A stretch of DNA of 64,000 nucleotides from CAYXZO01 sp964469505 (GTDB lineage Bacteria; Fidelibacterota; UBA8477; JABMPR01): contig CAYXZO010000003.1 of assembly GCA_964469505.1 (NCBI GenBank), positions 17,041 to 81,040 on the forward strand. Direction: 5' to 3'. The position numbers and the translations under genes were made by a program. Shown piece by piece: positions 23,706 through 32,612 of this stretch. Position 1 is the first letter of the stretch; each line of letters starts with the position of its first letter. Under the pieces are notes generated by a model. The model was not told where the DNA came from and did no database searches. It saw only the letters and a program-made list of their open reading frames with translations.

Positions 23706-25223
23706 CTACTTTTCCTGGGCGCCTGGCAAGATGAGGGTGAAAGTAGTTCCCTTTCCAGGAGTAGAATCCACGGTGATTTTGCCGTGGTGATATTCCTCGA
23801 CGATGCGCTTCACTAGACTTAAGCCTAATCCCCATCCACGGCGTTTAGTGCTCCACCCCGGCCGAAATATATTAGTCCGGTCCCGTGGTGCTATGCCCCG
23901 CCCCGTGTCAGAAACCTGGAGTATTACCTTCCCATTACTGCGCCGGGCAGTAATTTTAATCTTACCATCCTGGCTTTCGATGGCATCTACCGCATTCTTC
24001 AAGAGGTTCTCCAGAGCCCAGCTCAATAATTCAGCGTTTATTAGCGCCTGAAGGCCCTTTTCCACATGAACACCGATTTCCAAGCTCTTCCCCCATTGTG
24101 GAGCTCGTTTGCGAATGTATTCCACCACTGGCCGAATCACGGAATCCAGAGGTAAGGGTATCAGGGTAACTCCCGCTCCGATGCGTGAAAAGCGCTCCGC
24201 AACTTTATTCAAACGCTCCGTATCCCGCTTGATCTCCGTTACCGCTTCAGCCACATCCGGCGCCAGATCCTTGCGCTCCAACAATTCGATCCACCCTAAA
24301 AGAGAAGAAAGAGGGGTTCCTAACTGGTGGGCGGTTTCTTTGGAAAGTCCAACCCACAATCCCCGTTGCTCAGCCATTCTGATGAATTGAAAACCAGCAA
24401 ACCCTAATAATATGAATAACGCCACGATTGCTATTTCGATAAAGGGGAACCAGCGCAAGCTTCTGATTAACTCTGAATCACCGTAATGAATGAACAACAC
24501 CGGTTTGCCCTGAAATAGCACCGGCACGGGTTCATTCTGGGCATCCAACCAATGGACTTTTTCCAGAAGAACGGACTGCGAATCCACCCGCTTCAACTCC
24601 GGGATCGTGCTTTCAACCAGTTCCAGAGTATCCTGGGACTCCCGAGTAATAAGCAAGGGGAAGGAAATGTTGCGTACGATCTCCCGTAAAACTGCCTCCA
24701 GGTTATGTTGCACTACCTCACCATAGTGGAGATACATAATGGGTTTTCCCTGGAATAGAATGGGAATCGGGGTATTGGTGGAGTCAAGCCGTTTGGCCAA
24801 TCCCAGGAAATAGTCGTTCTGCTCACCTTTAGTCAGGCCCTGCGGCACCTTGATATTCTTCCAGGCATAGAGCTGCTCGGCGCCACGTTCCAGTACGGTT
24901 ATGATCAAAGGGAAATCGATATTCTTGACGATATTGTTAAATACAAAACCGAGGTCAACATTTTCACTGGATAAAGCATGGGCATAGAGTTCAGCGCTTT
25001 GTTGCAGAAACTTGCGCCGTTCCTCGCGGTACTGGCGGGCTAAAGCGTCGTTAGCCAGAGCATTGGCCAATAATCTGGAACTTAAGGCCAGAAAACGTTT
25101 ATTGTCCTGTCGTAATCGATTGACTAGGTTGTTGGTGTATAATAGGGACCCCAGAATGATGATGGCGGCCAGGAGAAACAGCCCCAGCTTAATCCTCGAG
25201 CTTGTAAGGACTGTGGATCTCAT
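23706..25223 (-). CDS. membrane sensor histidine kinase with duplicated sensor module
   Basis: A 505-residue kinase. Two membrane helices (about 12-30 and 260-282) flank a periplasmic region made of two similar modules (about 98-170 and 184-250), each with FPLIIT/FPLLIT and PILFQGKPIMYLHYGE/PVLFQGKPVLFIHYGD. The H-box is SKETAHQLGTPLSSL (H near 299), followed by the N-box NLLKNAVDAIE and G-boxes DTGRGIAP and GWGLGLSLVKRIVEEYHHG. This sensor/H-box combination resembles a kinase family common in Bacteroidota. No response regulator is adjacent. The ATG at 25223 overlaps the YfhO stop in TGATG; a GTG one codon earlier is possible. Last gene of the envelope supercluster. Confidence 0.88.
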   Translation of the reverse strand: MRSTVLTSSRIKLGLFLLAAIIILGSLLYTNNLVNRLRQDNKRFLALSSRLLANALANDALARQYREERRKFLQQSAELYAHALSSENVDLGFVFNNIVKNIDFPLIITVLERGAEQLYAWKNIKVPQGLTKGEQNDYFLGLAKRLDSTNTPIPILFQGKPIMYLHYGEVVQHNLEAVLREIVRNISFPLLITRESQDTLELVESTIPELKRVDSQSVLLEKVHWLDAQNEPVPVLFQGKPVLFIHYGDSELIRSLRWFPFIEIAIVALFILLGFAGFQFIRMAEQRGLWVGLSKETAHQLGTPLSSLLGWIELLERKDLAPDVAEAVTEIKRDTERLNKVAERFSRIGAGVTLIPLPLDSVIRPVVEYIRKRAPQWGKSLEIGVHVEKGLQALINAELLSWALENLLKNAVDAIESQDGKIKITARRSNGKVILQVSDTGRGIAPRDRTNIFRPGWSTKRRGWGLGLSLVKRIVEEYHHGKITVDSTPGKGTTFTLILPGAQEK

Positions 25224-27733
25224 CACTCGGAGTTGCCGGTCCCCTTTCTATACAGATTGAAGCCTGCCAGGCCTGCTAAAAGCAGCACGATAAGTAAACT
25301 GGCACCGGTAATTATAAATCCCGCCCGTACTGCTGGTGGGTTATAGGTGAAAGTGATGGTGTGGCGACCAGCTGGCACGATTACCCCCCGCAAAAGAGCA
25401 TTCGTCTGAAAAATTCTCAACTGAGTGCCGTCTTCCAGTTCAGCATGCCAGCCATTGGGATAATAAATCTCACTTAAGACTAAAAATCCCGGGGCCTGAC
25501 ATTGGGTTTCCACTGTGATTTTCTGGAGGTCGACTTTCACATCGAGCACCTTACCTCGTTGGAATTTATGTTGGCGGAAATCTTCGTAAGCGGCTGTAAC
25601 CCATGCTTGAGAGCCAGGATCGTAGGTCTGGGCCAGGTAAAAGGTGGGTTCGGAAACAACTCCCACCGAATCCACAAACCAGGCCCGGGGAAAGGCTTCA
25701 GTGAAACGATATAAATAGGCTTGAAATGTCTGCCCCCTTGACCAGTGTGATAATGTTTTTTCCAGCTTAAACAACGGCTCAGGGATTGGATATGGCGAAA
25801 CCAGATAGCGTACATTAAGCACTTTCAGCCAGAACAAATCTCGTCGACGCAACAAACTATCCACTTCTTCCAGGGTCCGCGGTCTGACGCCCTGCTCAGT
25901 TTGTCGGTAATACTTCAGTAGAAAACCCTGTTCCAGGTCAACCTGTTTCAGAAAATCCTGATAAACCGCCAGTTTAGCCGGACTGTATCCCCCTATGCTG
26001 GCCAGTCCATGAAAAGCCCATTCATTACTGCCAAACAGAGTAAAAACCGGGAAAATGCGCCCTGGAGTTGTTTCCAGCTGGGACTGCAAGAATTTGACTG
26101 TCGGTGAGGGTTGTTCCCAACGTTTGGAGGCAGCAGGGGATACGGCGGTACGGGTCAAACGTAAATCTATTCGCCCCAAATCGGCCAGCGCCAACCCGGT
26201 GAGGAATACCGCTGCCAGAGCTACTTTTAGCCGTCCCCGCGCCGCAAACCACACCAGGCCAAAGGTGGTGATAGCTAGTAACAGACTCATGGTCAGTGAT
26301 TGATAGAAAATCAGGAAACGTTGGCTGTCCAGCCGCGGATCGCTTTTTCCGGAACCAGCCACGGCTGTCTGGAAAGAATCCTGGATGGTCCCTTTAAATA
26401 ACAGCACCAGGATAAATAAGCCTCCGGCGATCCACAATCCCCACTGGAGGGATTTTAGCCACTCCTTAATTTTATCCTGCCGATCCAGCAGAGCCTGTAA
26501 TCCGATTCCCGCCAGAATTGCCGCTAACAATTCCACCAGTATTAAAATCATTGACGGAACCCGGAACTTGCTGAAGTAAGGTAGATAGTTGAAAAACAGG
26601 TCATAGACGGGAGAGAAATACTTCCCAAACGAAATTAGAAGTGCTAACACCAGCGCTGAAAAAAGCAGCCATACTTGCCGCCGCAGGGGTTTATGGAACC
26701 AAGCTAAGATCATGAAGAAAAACACTACCACGCCTAAATAGTCCGAATGTTCAGTGAAAGGCCGCGCCCCCCAATAGGTATGTCCTCCAAAACCAAACCA
26801 GTCGGGGACGACGAAAGCCAGCATTTCTTCTGGGGGAAAAGACCAGTTTGTAGCGTACGAATAACTAAGCCCTTGTGTGCCTCCTCCGCGGATGGAAAAG
26901 TGAGAATAGTTCCAGGCGGGCAAGTACAGCACTGCAGCTAGCCCAAGGGCCAATACTACCGCTGCTGCGAAATAGGCCCAGCGGAGCCCTAAAGCCCCCC
27001 AAGCTTTCTCGCGACCCATCCGAATTGTCTCCCACAGCACATACCAGCCCATGAGCATCCACCCGTAATAGGCAATCTGCACGTGTCCTCGTTGTAGCTG
27101 AAATCCTGCGACGCACGCTAAAAACACCAATCGCAACAGATCGGGTTTGCGGAATAGCTCATGCACCGCCAGTAACAGCCAGGGCAAATATGCCGCCGTC
27201 ATCATTTGAGAGCCATGTCCAGCGGTGAGCATTACGACAAAAAAGGGCATCAGCATATAGGCGCCGCCACCCAACAGGCTCCCCAGAAATCCTATACCCC
27301 AGCGACGTAACAGCAGATAAACTCCCATCGCTGCCAGGAGGTAGTGCAAAGCCATTGTCCAGAGGGCTGGGAAACCCAACAGACTGAACAGCCGAAGAAC
27401 CCATCCCGGCATATAAACGAAAGGGGTATACATCAAACTGCCGAAAGAAGGCATACCGCTGAAGATGTATGGTTGCCACAGAGGATATTCGTGATGCTCC
27501 TGCCAGTATAATTGGAGTTGATAACTCATGCCTCTAGCCGCCGTAGTATCCCCACCGGAAAAAACGTAACCCTTTAGAAAGACGGCGTTGAAAATAACCA
27601 CGAGCAAAAGGATGAATATGGCTAAGGCCCGGACCCAATCCCGGCGCCAGATTCTTTGCCAAAGGGTATTGGCTTGTTTCGACTGATCTGCCGTATGTCC
27701 GGTACCATTTCTTTTCACCCCTTTAGGAACCAT
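25223..27733 (-). CDS. YfhO-like polytopic membrane protein
   Basis: An 836-residue membrane protein with about 13-14 helices, a large C-terminal soluble domain (about 570-800) and a last helix (about 810-828). The layout and motifs (YFSGMPSFGSLMYTPF-like IFSGMPSFGSLMYTPF, GGYSPAKL, FLVLSEIYYPNGWHA) match the YfhO family, which resembles GT-C glycosyltransferases; Bacillus YfhO glycosylates lipoteichoic acid. Here a role in modifying a surface polymer is plausible but unproven. It lies between the alkaline-phosphatase-superfamily gene (20 bases) and the histidine kinase. Confidence 0.8.
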   Translation of the reverse strand: MVPKGVKRNGTGHTADQSKQANTLWQRIWRRDWVRALAIFILLLVVIFNAVFLKGYVFSGGDTTAARGMSYQLQLYWQEHHEYPLWQPYIFSGMPSFGSLMYTPFVYMPGWVLRLFSLLGFPALWTMALHYLLAAMGVYLLLRRWGIGFLGSLLGGGAYMLMPFFVVMLTAGHGSQMMTAAYLPWLLLAVHELFRKPDLLRLVFLACVAGFQLQRGHVQIAYYGWMLMGWYVLWETIRMGREKAWGALGLRWAYFAAAVVLALGLAAVLYLPAWNYSHFSIRGGGTQGLSYSYATNWSFPPEEMLAFVVPDWFGFGGHTYWGARPFTEHSDYLGVVVFFFMILAWFHKPLRRQVWLLFSALVLALLISFGKYFSPVYDLFFNYLPYFSKFRVPSMILILVELLAAILAGIGLQALLDRQDKIKEWLKSLQWGLWIAGGLFILVLLFKGTIQDSFQTAVAGSGKSDPRLDSQRFLIFYQSLTMSLLLAITTFGLVWFAARGRLKVALAAVFLTGLALADLGRIDLRLTRTAVSPAASKRWEQPSPTVKFLQSQLETTPGRIFPVFTLFGSNEWAFHGLASIGGYSPAKLAVYQDFLKQVDLEQGFLLKYYRQTEQGVRPRTLEEVDSLLRRRDLFWLKVLNVRYLVSPYPIPEPLFKLEKTLSHWSRGQTFQAYLYRFTEAFPRAWFVDSVGVVSEPTFYLAQTYDPGSQAWVTAAYEDFRQHKFQRGKVLDVKVDLQKITVETQCQAPGFLVLSEIYYPNGWHAELEDGTQLRIFQTNALLRGVIVPAGRHTITFTYNPPAVRAGFIITGASLLIVLLLAGLAGFNLYRKGTGNSE

Positions 27734-27753
27734 TACATTGCTCCTTTCTACTA

Positions 27754-29049
27754 TTAATAATACCCGAGTCCCTTAAGTAAATGCTCTATGCGATTTTGAC
27801 CCATAAGTTCTAGATATTTATCGGCTTCCCGTTTGAGCAGCCCAAACTCTGAACCAGGGGATAAACAAAGATTACGCTCCTCCCGGGGATCCTTTTGCAA
27901 ATCATAGGCTTCATGATTGCCATGGCCATGGGCGATCCATTTGAAACGACCATCGAATACACTGACCTGATCGTGGCGGAAAGGATCACCCGCCACCGGA
28001 TCCAACTTATCGAGGCCAGCTAGAATTTCCACGGGTGTCTTCAGAAAAGCCAGTGCCAAGTTCCTTTTAGGCAAGAAATTGGTACCATCAATCATATACT
28101 GCTTTACGGCTGGGAAGAGATCCTGATGTTGGATTAAATCCTTTACGGTTTCCCCTTTAGTTTGGGCTGGGAAATGCCATAGTAGTGGAACATGCAATAC
28201 TTCCTGGTATAAATTGAAAACATGGTGGAAATGATTATGCTCTCCCAGCAATTCCCCATGATCAGCCGTAATAATAACAATTCCCTCGTTCCAGAACCAT
28301 TCAACCAGCGGGAGCTGGAAAAGCTCTTCCAAACCATCGACCAAATCACTTATCTCCGCCTGATACAACTGCCGTAAGATTTCCCAAACACCAGGAGCTA
28401 AAGTTCTTCCTTCCACATAGAAGTTGCGCCAGTCGTGATTTATTCGTTGTGCTTGCCGCCATTGATCTTCGCGGCTGGTATTGAGGATCATCCTTTCCTT
28501 TTCAGGAGAAGGGCTGTATGGAGTATGGGGGCCGGTGAACTGAAGGAAAAGAAACAGACGACTTTTTATAAGCTGTTCCCCCAGGCCCCGCAGTATTTTT
28601 ACTGTTTCAGTGAAGATCCTCTGCCCGGGAAGGATAATTCGCTCAAATCGCAACTCCTGTGATTGCTCGCTGAATTTTTCGGTGTCGCTCCATATTTCAT
28701 AAAATTCATCAAACCCGCTATTCAAACCGGTGATGTTTCCCAGCAAAGGATTGGAAGCGATGCCGATATTGGTATAACCCTGCTCTTTTAGAAAGTTCAT
28801 CAACGTTGATTTCGAATCAGTGAGTATGAGATGGCCCTCTTCAACTTGGTGTTCCGGGGGGATTAAGCCTGTGAACATGGAAGCGTGGCTGGGCGGAGTC
28901 CAGGGTGAGGGTGTATAGGCCTGTGTAAAAACATAACTTGTCTTGGCTAATCTGCCCAGGAACAAGTGTTGCGCTTTTCCGGTAGGGGAAAAAAGGGCGT
29001 CAAACCGGGTGGCGTCTAAGGAAATGAGAAGTATCGGTGGGTACTGCAT
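27754..29049 (-). CDS. alkaline-phosphatase-superfamily (sulfatase-like) enzyme
   Basis: A 431-residue enzyme with the sulfatase/alkaline phosphatase fold: metal-binding LISLDATRFD near the N-terminus, ITADHGELLGEH in the second half, and a C-terminal domain typical of sulfatase-like proteins. The nucleophile region reads PWTPPSHASMFTG (about 49-61). It has no C/S-x-P-x-R formylglycine motif, so it is probably not a classic sulfatase; Thr51 could act as nucleophile as in phosphoglycerol or phosphoethanolamine transferases and phosphodiesterases. No signal peptide is seen, so it may act in the cytoplasm. It sits among surface-glycan genes. Confidence 0.75.
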   Translation of the reverse strand: MQYPPILLISLDATRFDALFSPTGKAQHLFLGRLAKTSYVFTQAYTPSPWTPPSHASMFTGLIPPEHQVEEGHLILTDSKSTLMNFLKEQGYTNIGIASNPLLGNITGLNSGFDEFYEIWSDTEKFSEQSQELRFERIILPGQRIFTETVKILRGLGEQLIKSRLFLFLQFTGPHTPYSPSPEKERMILNTSREDQWRQAQRINHDWRNFYVEGRTLAPGVWEILRQLYQAEISDLVDGLEELFQLPLVEWFWNEGIVIITADHGELLGEHNHFHHVFNLYQEVLHVPLLWHFPAQTKGETVKDLIQHQDLFPAVKQYMIDGTNFLPKRNLALAFLKTPVEILAGLDKLDPVAGDPFRHDQVSVFDGRFKWIAHGHGNHEAYDLQKDPREERNLCLSPGSEFGLLKREADKYLELMGQNRIEHLLKGLGYY

Positions 29050-29088
29050 GGTGCTGGTTACGTTCAGCTAAGCTTCAACCAACAAGTT

Positions 29089-30426
29089 TTAGCCTGTCTG
29101 TCGCCAATCCCGATAAATGGCTTTTGCAAGATCAACCCCCATTTTCCCGGGCCAGATCGGGCGCCACCAGGGCAAACCTGCTAAGTGCTGAAAGAGGAAA
29201 AGTTTGATAATCAAGCTTAAAGTATATGAGAGGCTGGTAGCCCAGGCAGCCCCATTGATTCCATATAAAGGAATCCACCACAGATTTGCGCCTATATTTA
29301 CTACTACCGTAAAAAGCCCAACCCAGAAATTGAGCTCCGGCCGGCCCCGGGCGGCCAAATCATTGGCTAAAACCCTACCTAGACTGCTGGCGGTTATTCC
29401 GGGAAGTAAATAAATAAGGGCAGTAGCGGAGAGTATATACTTTGTTCCAAATAATCCCCTTACCAGCGGGTGCGCAAGGAGAGCTAGCGCTATTGCAGCC
29501 AGTAAAGAAGCTAAGAAAGTAAACCCTCCGACTATGGCGGTGAGTCTCCCTTGCTCGGCTTTTACAGAATGTAGTTCAGCTAGCCGGGGAAATAGAGCGG
29601 TACTCACTGATTGAGACAAAAGCCAGAGCTTCTCTCCAATTTGAACAGCTACGATATATAGTCCTGCCGATGAAACTCCTGCCAGCATATTTACCAGTAG
29701 TAAATCGAGACGATAGTTCAGGAAGCCGATAATATTCCCCAGGTGACTTTTCCAAGCATAAGACAATAGCCGGCCCCAGGTAACGTCTCGTGGAGACGTC
29801 TCAGAACTGATTCTTTCCTGCTTGATTCTATGGATATACCAAATTGCTAGTAGCACTCCACCTAACTGACCAATGGTAAAAGCAGCCAGAGCCATTGCCG
29901 GGGAGGTTGTCACAAATGTCAACAAAATCCAGGCAGCCAATAACGCGACAGGAGGAAAAACCAAAAATACCAGATTGAACCGCCACAGATCCCTAATCCC
30001 CAGCAAAATGTTAGGTAACAATTCCAGCAGGAGCAAAATCGGAAAAATAACCACACTGAAGATCAACAGATCTACTTCAATTGACGGGAACAAGGTTTCG
30101 TGAAAGATGACCCCAATAATTCCTACCCCCCAGCCACCTATTGAAAGCACACCCCAAGCAAGCAAAGTTTTCTTTATAGCTGTCAGGAGGCTTAAATCTT
30201 TCTTAGCCAGGTGATACACTAGTGAAGGTCCCAGTCCCAAGTTCAACAATTTTGTCAACAATTGGGGTATTAACAGAGCCACACCGTATTCGCCATAGCC
30301 TGCTTTACCCAACCAGCGGGCCAACAAGATCGTATAGGCCAGCGATAAAACGGTAACCACAACCTGGCGAGCAAAAGTCCCAGAAATTTGAACCGTTAAA
30401 GGGCGCTTTGTAGAAATGATAGTCAA
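29089..30426 (-). CDS. oligosaccharide flippase (Wzx/MATE-like)
   Basis: A 445-residue membrane protein with about 12-14 helices. It matches the polysaccharide biosynthesis/Wzx family: FARQVVVTVLSLAYTILLAR at the N-terminus, LGKAGYGEYGVALLIP, and a mid-segment YRLDLLLVNMLAGVSSAGLY. Such proteins flip lipid-linked glycan units across the inner membrane. The only reasonable start is TTG at 30426. It is embedded in the glycosyltransferase row, which supports this role. Confidence 0.88.
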   Translation of the reverse strand: MTIISTKRPLTVQISGTFARQVVVTVLSLAYTILLARWLGKAGYGEYGVALLIPQLLTKLLNLGLGPSLVYHLAKKDLSLLTAIKKTLLAWGVLSIGGWGVGIIGVIFHETLFPSIEVDLLIFSVVIFPILLLLELLPNILLGIRDLWRFNLVFLVFPPVALLAAWILLTFVTTSPAMALAAFTIGQLGGVLLAIWYIHRIKQERISSETSPRDVTWGRLLSYAWKSHLGNIIGFLNYRLDLLLVNMLAGVSSAGLYIVAVQIGEKLWLLSQSVSTALFPRLAELHSVKAEQGRLTAIVGGFTFLASLLAAIALALLAHPLVRGLFGTKYILSATALIYLLPGITASSLGRVLANDLAARGRPELNFWVGLFTVVVNIGANLWWIPLYGINGAAWATSLSYTLSLIIKLFLFQHLAGLPWWRPIWPGKMGVDLAKAIYRDWRQTG

Positions 30427-30435
30427 AATCGTACT

Positions 30436-31596
30436 CTATCCATTGAGTAAAATATCATAAAATTTAATTAGCCTAGAGATGACCACTCTTTCACCGAAAT
30501 GATCAAGAGCATATTTACGAATTGCTTTAAAATCGTATTTATTATATCTGCCGTACATTGTAACCATTGCTTTTGCCAATTCGTCCGGATTATCACGTGG
30601 AACAAGAATCCCCGTTTCAGGATTAATGAATTCTTCCGGTCCGCCACTACGAGTGGCTATGACCGGTCGCCCCCTAGCCATGGCCTCGATCAAAGTCACT
30701 CCAAAAGTTTCCGTACGGCTGCTGGAGATAACCACATTGTGGTTGTCCATCAATTCGAGTGCCGATATTCGGTTATCAGTTAAAAATGTTACGTCTTTGC
30801 TAAGATTTAATTTCACGCAAAGATTCTTGAGCGATGTTTCTTCCTGTCCCCATCCGGCTATTGTAAGTTTGGTTCCCTCGGGTAACGATTTTCTGGCCAT
30901 AGCAAAAGCTTTCAGTAGAACGTCAAAACCCTTTATCGATCGCAGGTGGCCTATTGATAAAAACCTAAAGTTATCCGAAGGTGTATCAGACATAAATATA
31001 GTCTCGAATTCCTCACCGATAATATTCGGCAAAACATCCCAGTTGTTTTTCTCCAAATTAAACCGGCGTAGGATGCCATTCATTAAAAACCTGCTCACAG
31101 CAAGGTTTAAATCAGAGGACATGAACACCTTTTTCGAAAGAATTTTATGCCACGGTGCCAGATCTCCTACAATCATGCGCGAGGAGTGCTCAGTTAACAT
31201 TAAAGGCAATTTTAGATCTTTTTTAAGGCTCCTCCCCAGCACTCCCGCATACAATGTGGCGTGAGCATGGATCAGATCCGGCAAACCGAATTGTTCAATA
31301 TATCTTTTGGCCAACTTTTTTCCGGCAAGTGTTAGGGTAAGGGCTGTCCCCCCCGGGACAAAAGTCAACCGATTAATCTGCTTTTGTTGGAAAAGTCGAG
31401 GATCACTAGCGCCAACTTCACGTTCAGTGTCGCCTTGATTATTTACCTCACCTTTATTCTGCAGATCGACATGGACGACTCCAACCTCTATTCCATTTTT
31501 TCGAAGAGCCTCAACCTGTCTTTTAATGAAAATACCCTTAATAGGATTATTTATGCTGGGATACCACGAGGCTACAATGAGTATATGCACGTTCAA
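30436..31596 (-). CDS. glycosyltransferase, family 4
   Basis: A 386-residue GT-B glycosyltransferase. The N-terminal domain starts VHILIVASWYPSINNPIKG; the C-terminal nucleotide-sugar domain has FLSIGHLRSIKGFDVLLKA and the E-x7-E region MARGRPVIATRSGGPEEFI. Retaining GT4 enzymes add a sugar from an NDP-sugar to a growing glycan. Start is TTG overlapping the sulfotransferase stop in TTGA. The gene and its upstream neighbour look AT-richer than the flanking operon, which hints at acquisition from elsewhere. Confidence 0.88.
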   Translation of the reverse strand: MNVHILIVASWYPSINNPIKGIFIKRQVEALRKNGIEVGVVHVDLQNKGEVNNQGDTEREVGASDPRLFQQKQINRLTFVPGGTALTLTLAGKKLAKRYIEQFGLPDLIHAHATLYAGVLGRSLKKDLKLPLMLTEHSSRMIVGDLAPWHKILSKKVFMSSDLNLAVSRFLMNGILRRFNLEKNNWDVLPNIIGEEFETIFMSDTPSDNFRFLSIGHLRSIKGFDVLLKAFAMARKSLPEGTKLTIAGWGQEETSLKNLCVKLNLSKDVTFLTDNRISALELMDNHNVVISSSRTETFGVTLIEAMARGRPVIATRSGGPEEFINPETGILVPRDNPDELAKAMVTMYGRYNKYDFKAIRKYALDHFGERVVISRLIKFYDILLNG

Positions 31597-32612
31597 CCCC
31601 GTTTAAGTAAAACGCGGTTGGCGATATAAGCTTTCAACCCCTCCCTTCGAACTCGTCGCCAGGGGCTGCTTTCAGGCTGTTCCACCTTATAATCAAAAGT
31701 TATTAAGGCTGATTTCAGATGCCTATTAATCAATTCCACTTCCAGAGCAGTAATCTCCTGTTGCCACGCTTTCAAACGTGCTTTACTGATACCAGTAAAA
31801 GTATTCCCGGTAACGCTGTTACCTCCCCAAGCATTGCCTAAAAAAGTTGGTTGAAGTAAAGTGGAGTGAAATTGTATCCCGGCCTGTTCCGCTAACTTAT
31901 GCAATATTTCTTCCGGTTTAGTAACTAAATCTTCATATTTCACAACGAAGTAGTCATCCAAACTATATTTATTTTCCTCAGCAAAGAAATATGACCATTG
32001 GAGAGATCTCAAGATTTTATCGAGGTGAGGAAACCCTTTATCCATAGTTTGAAGGTATTTTCTTAATGTCACCAGATTAGCATAAGGGTTGCGGATAACA
32101 TGAAAAAAAACAGCCTCAGGGTAGAGCTTCTTTAATCTTGCGGCGTGCTCAAAAGTACCCACCGTTTTTTCTACTACCCGCATATGTTCGGGCATCTGCG
32201 CATTGAACAAAGCCTGATATAGGGCCTCGAAATATCCGCGTATTAAGTTACTATCATCTGTCGATTCGATACTTTCGATAGCTTTTTTGAATAGTTCTAA
32301 ATTAAAAATCCCCTTGGCATCGCTATCGGCTAGCTTATTACCAATGCGATTCCTGACTTCAACCCATTCACATGCACTCCTGCGAAATACATTTATATCC
32401 CAATCCGATATCTTTTCCCAACTTCGTAAGGGATACCTAGTCCACCAATTAAGAATAAAATGAAATTGAGTCTCTATGGGCAAAACGAACAGCTCCGGGT
32501 GCCCATCGAACAAAGAACGTAATAAGCTGGTGCCGGATTTATGAGCACCGGAAATGAAAATAGGACGCCACATTGTCTTATTCTTTTTAGTGTTCGTTTG
32601 TGTTCCCATCAT
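31593..32612 (-). CDS. sulfotransferase-family protein
   Basis: A 339-residue protein with the PAPS-dependent sulfotransferase motifs: 5'-phosphosulfate loop FISGAHKSGTSLLRSLFD near the N-terminus, and the 3'-phosphate motif VIRNPYANLVT further on. These enzymes move sulfate from PAPS to sugar hydroxyls or other acceptors. The ATG at 32612 overlaps the preceding stop in ATGA and was preferred to the longer frame from 32669. With glycosyltransferases on both sides, a sulfated surface glycan is the natural reading. The DNA is visibly AT-rich. Confidence 0.82.
   Translation of the reverse strand: MMGTQTNTKKNKTMWRPIFISGAHKSGTSLLRSLFDGHPELFVLPIETQFHFILNWWTRYPLRSWEKISDWDINVFRRSACEWVEVRNRIGNKLADSDAKGIFNLELFKKAIESIESTDDSNLIRGYFEALYQALFNAQMPEHMRVVEKTVGTFEHAARLKKLYPEAVFFHVIRNPYANLVTLRKYLQTMDKGFPHLDKILRSLQWSYFFAEENKYSLDDYFVVKYEDLVTKPEEILHKLAEQAGIQFHSTLLQPTFLGNAWGGNSVTGNTFTGISKARLKAWQQEITALEVELINRHLKSALITFDYKVEQPESSPWRRVRREGLKAYIANRVLLKRG

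Noticed and set aside
30626..31264. 212-residue plus-strand frame
   Set aside because: Antisense to a glycosyltransferase gene with clear motifs; no family signal.
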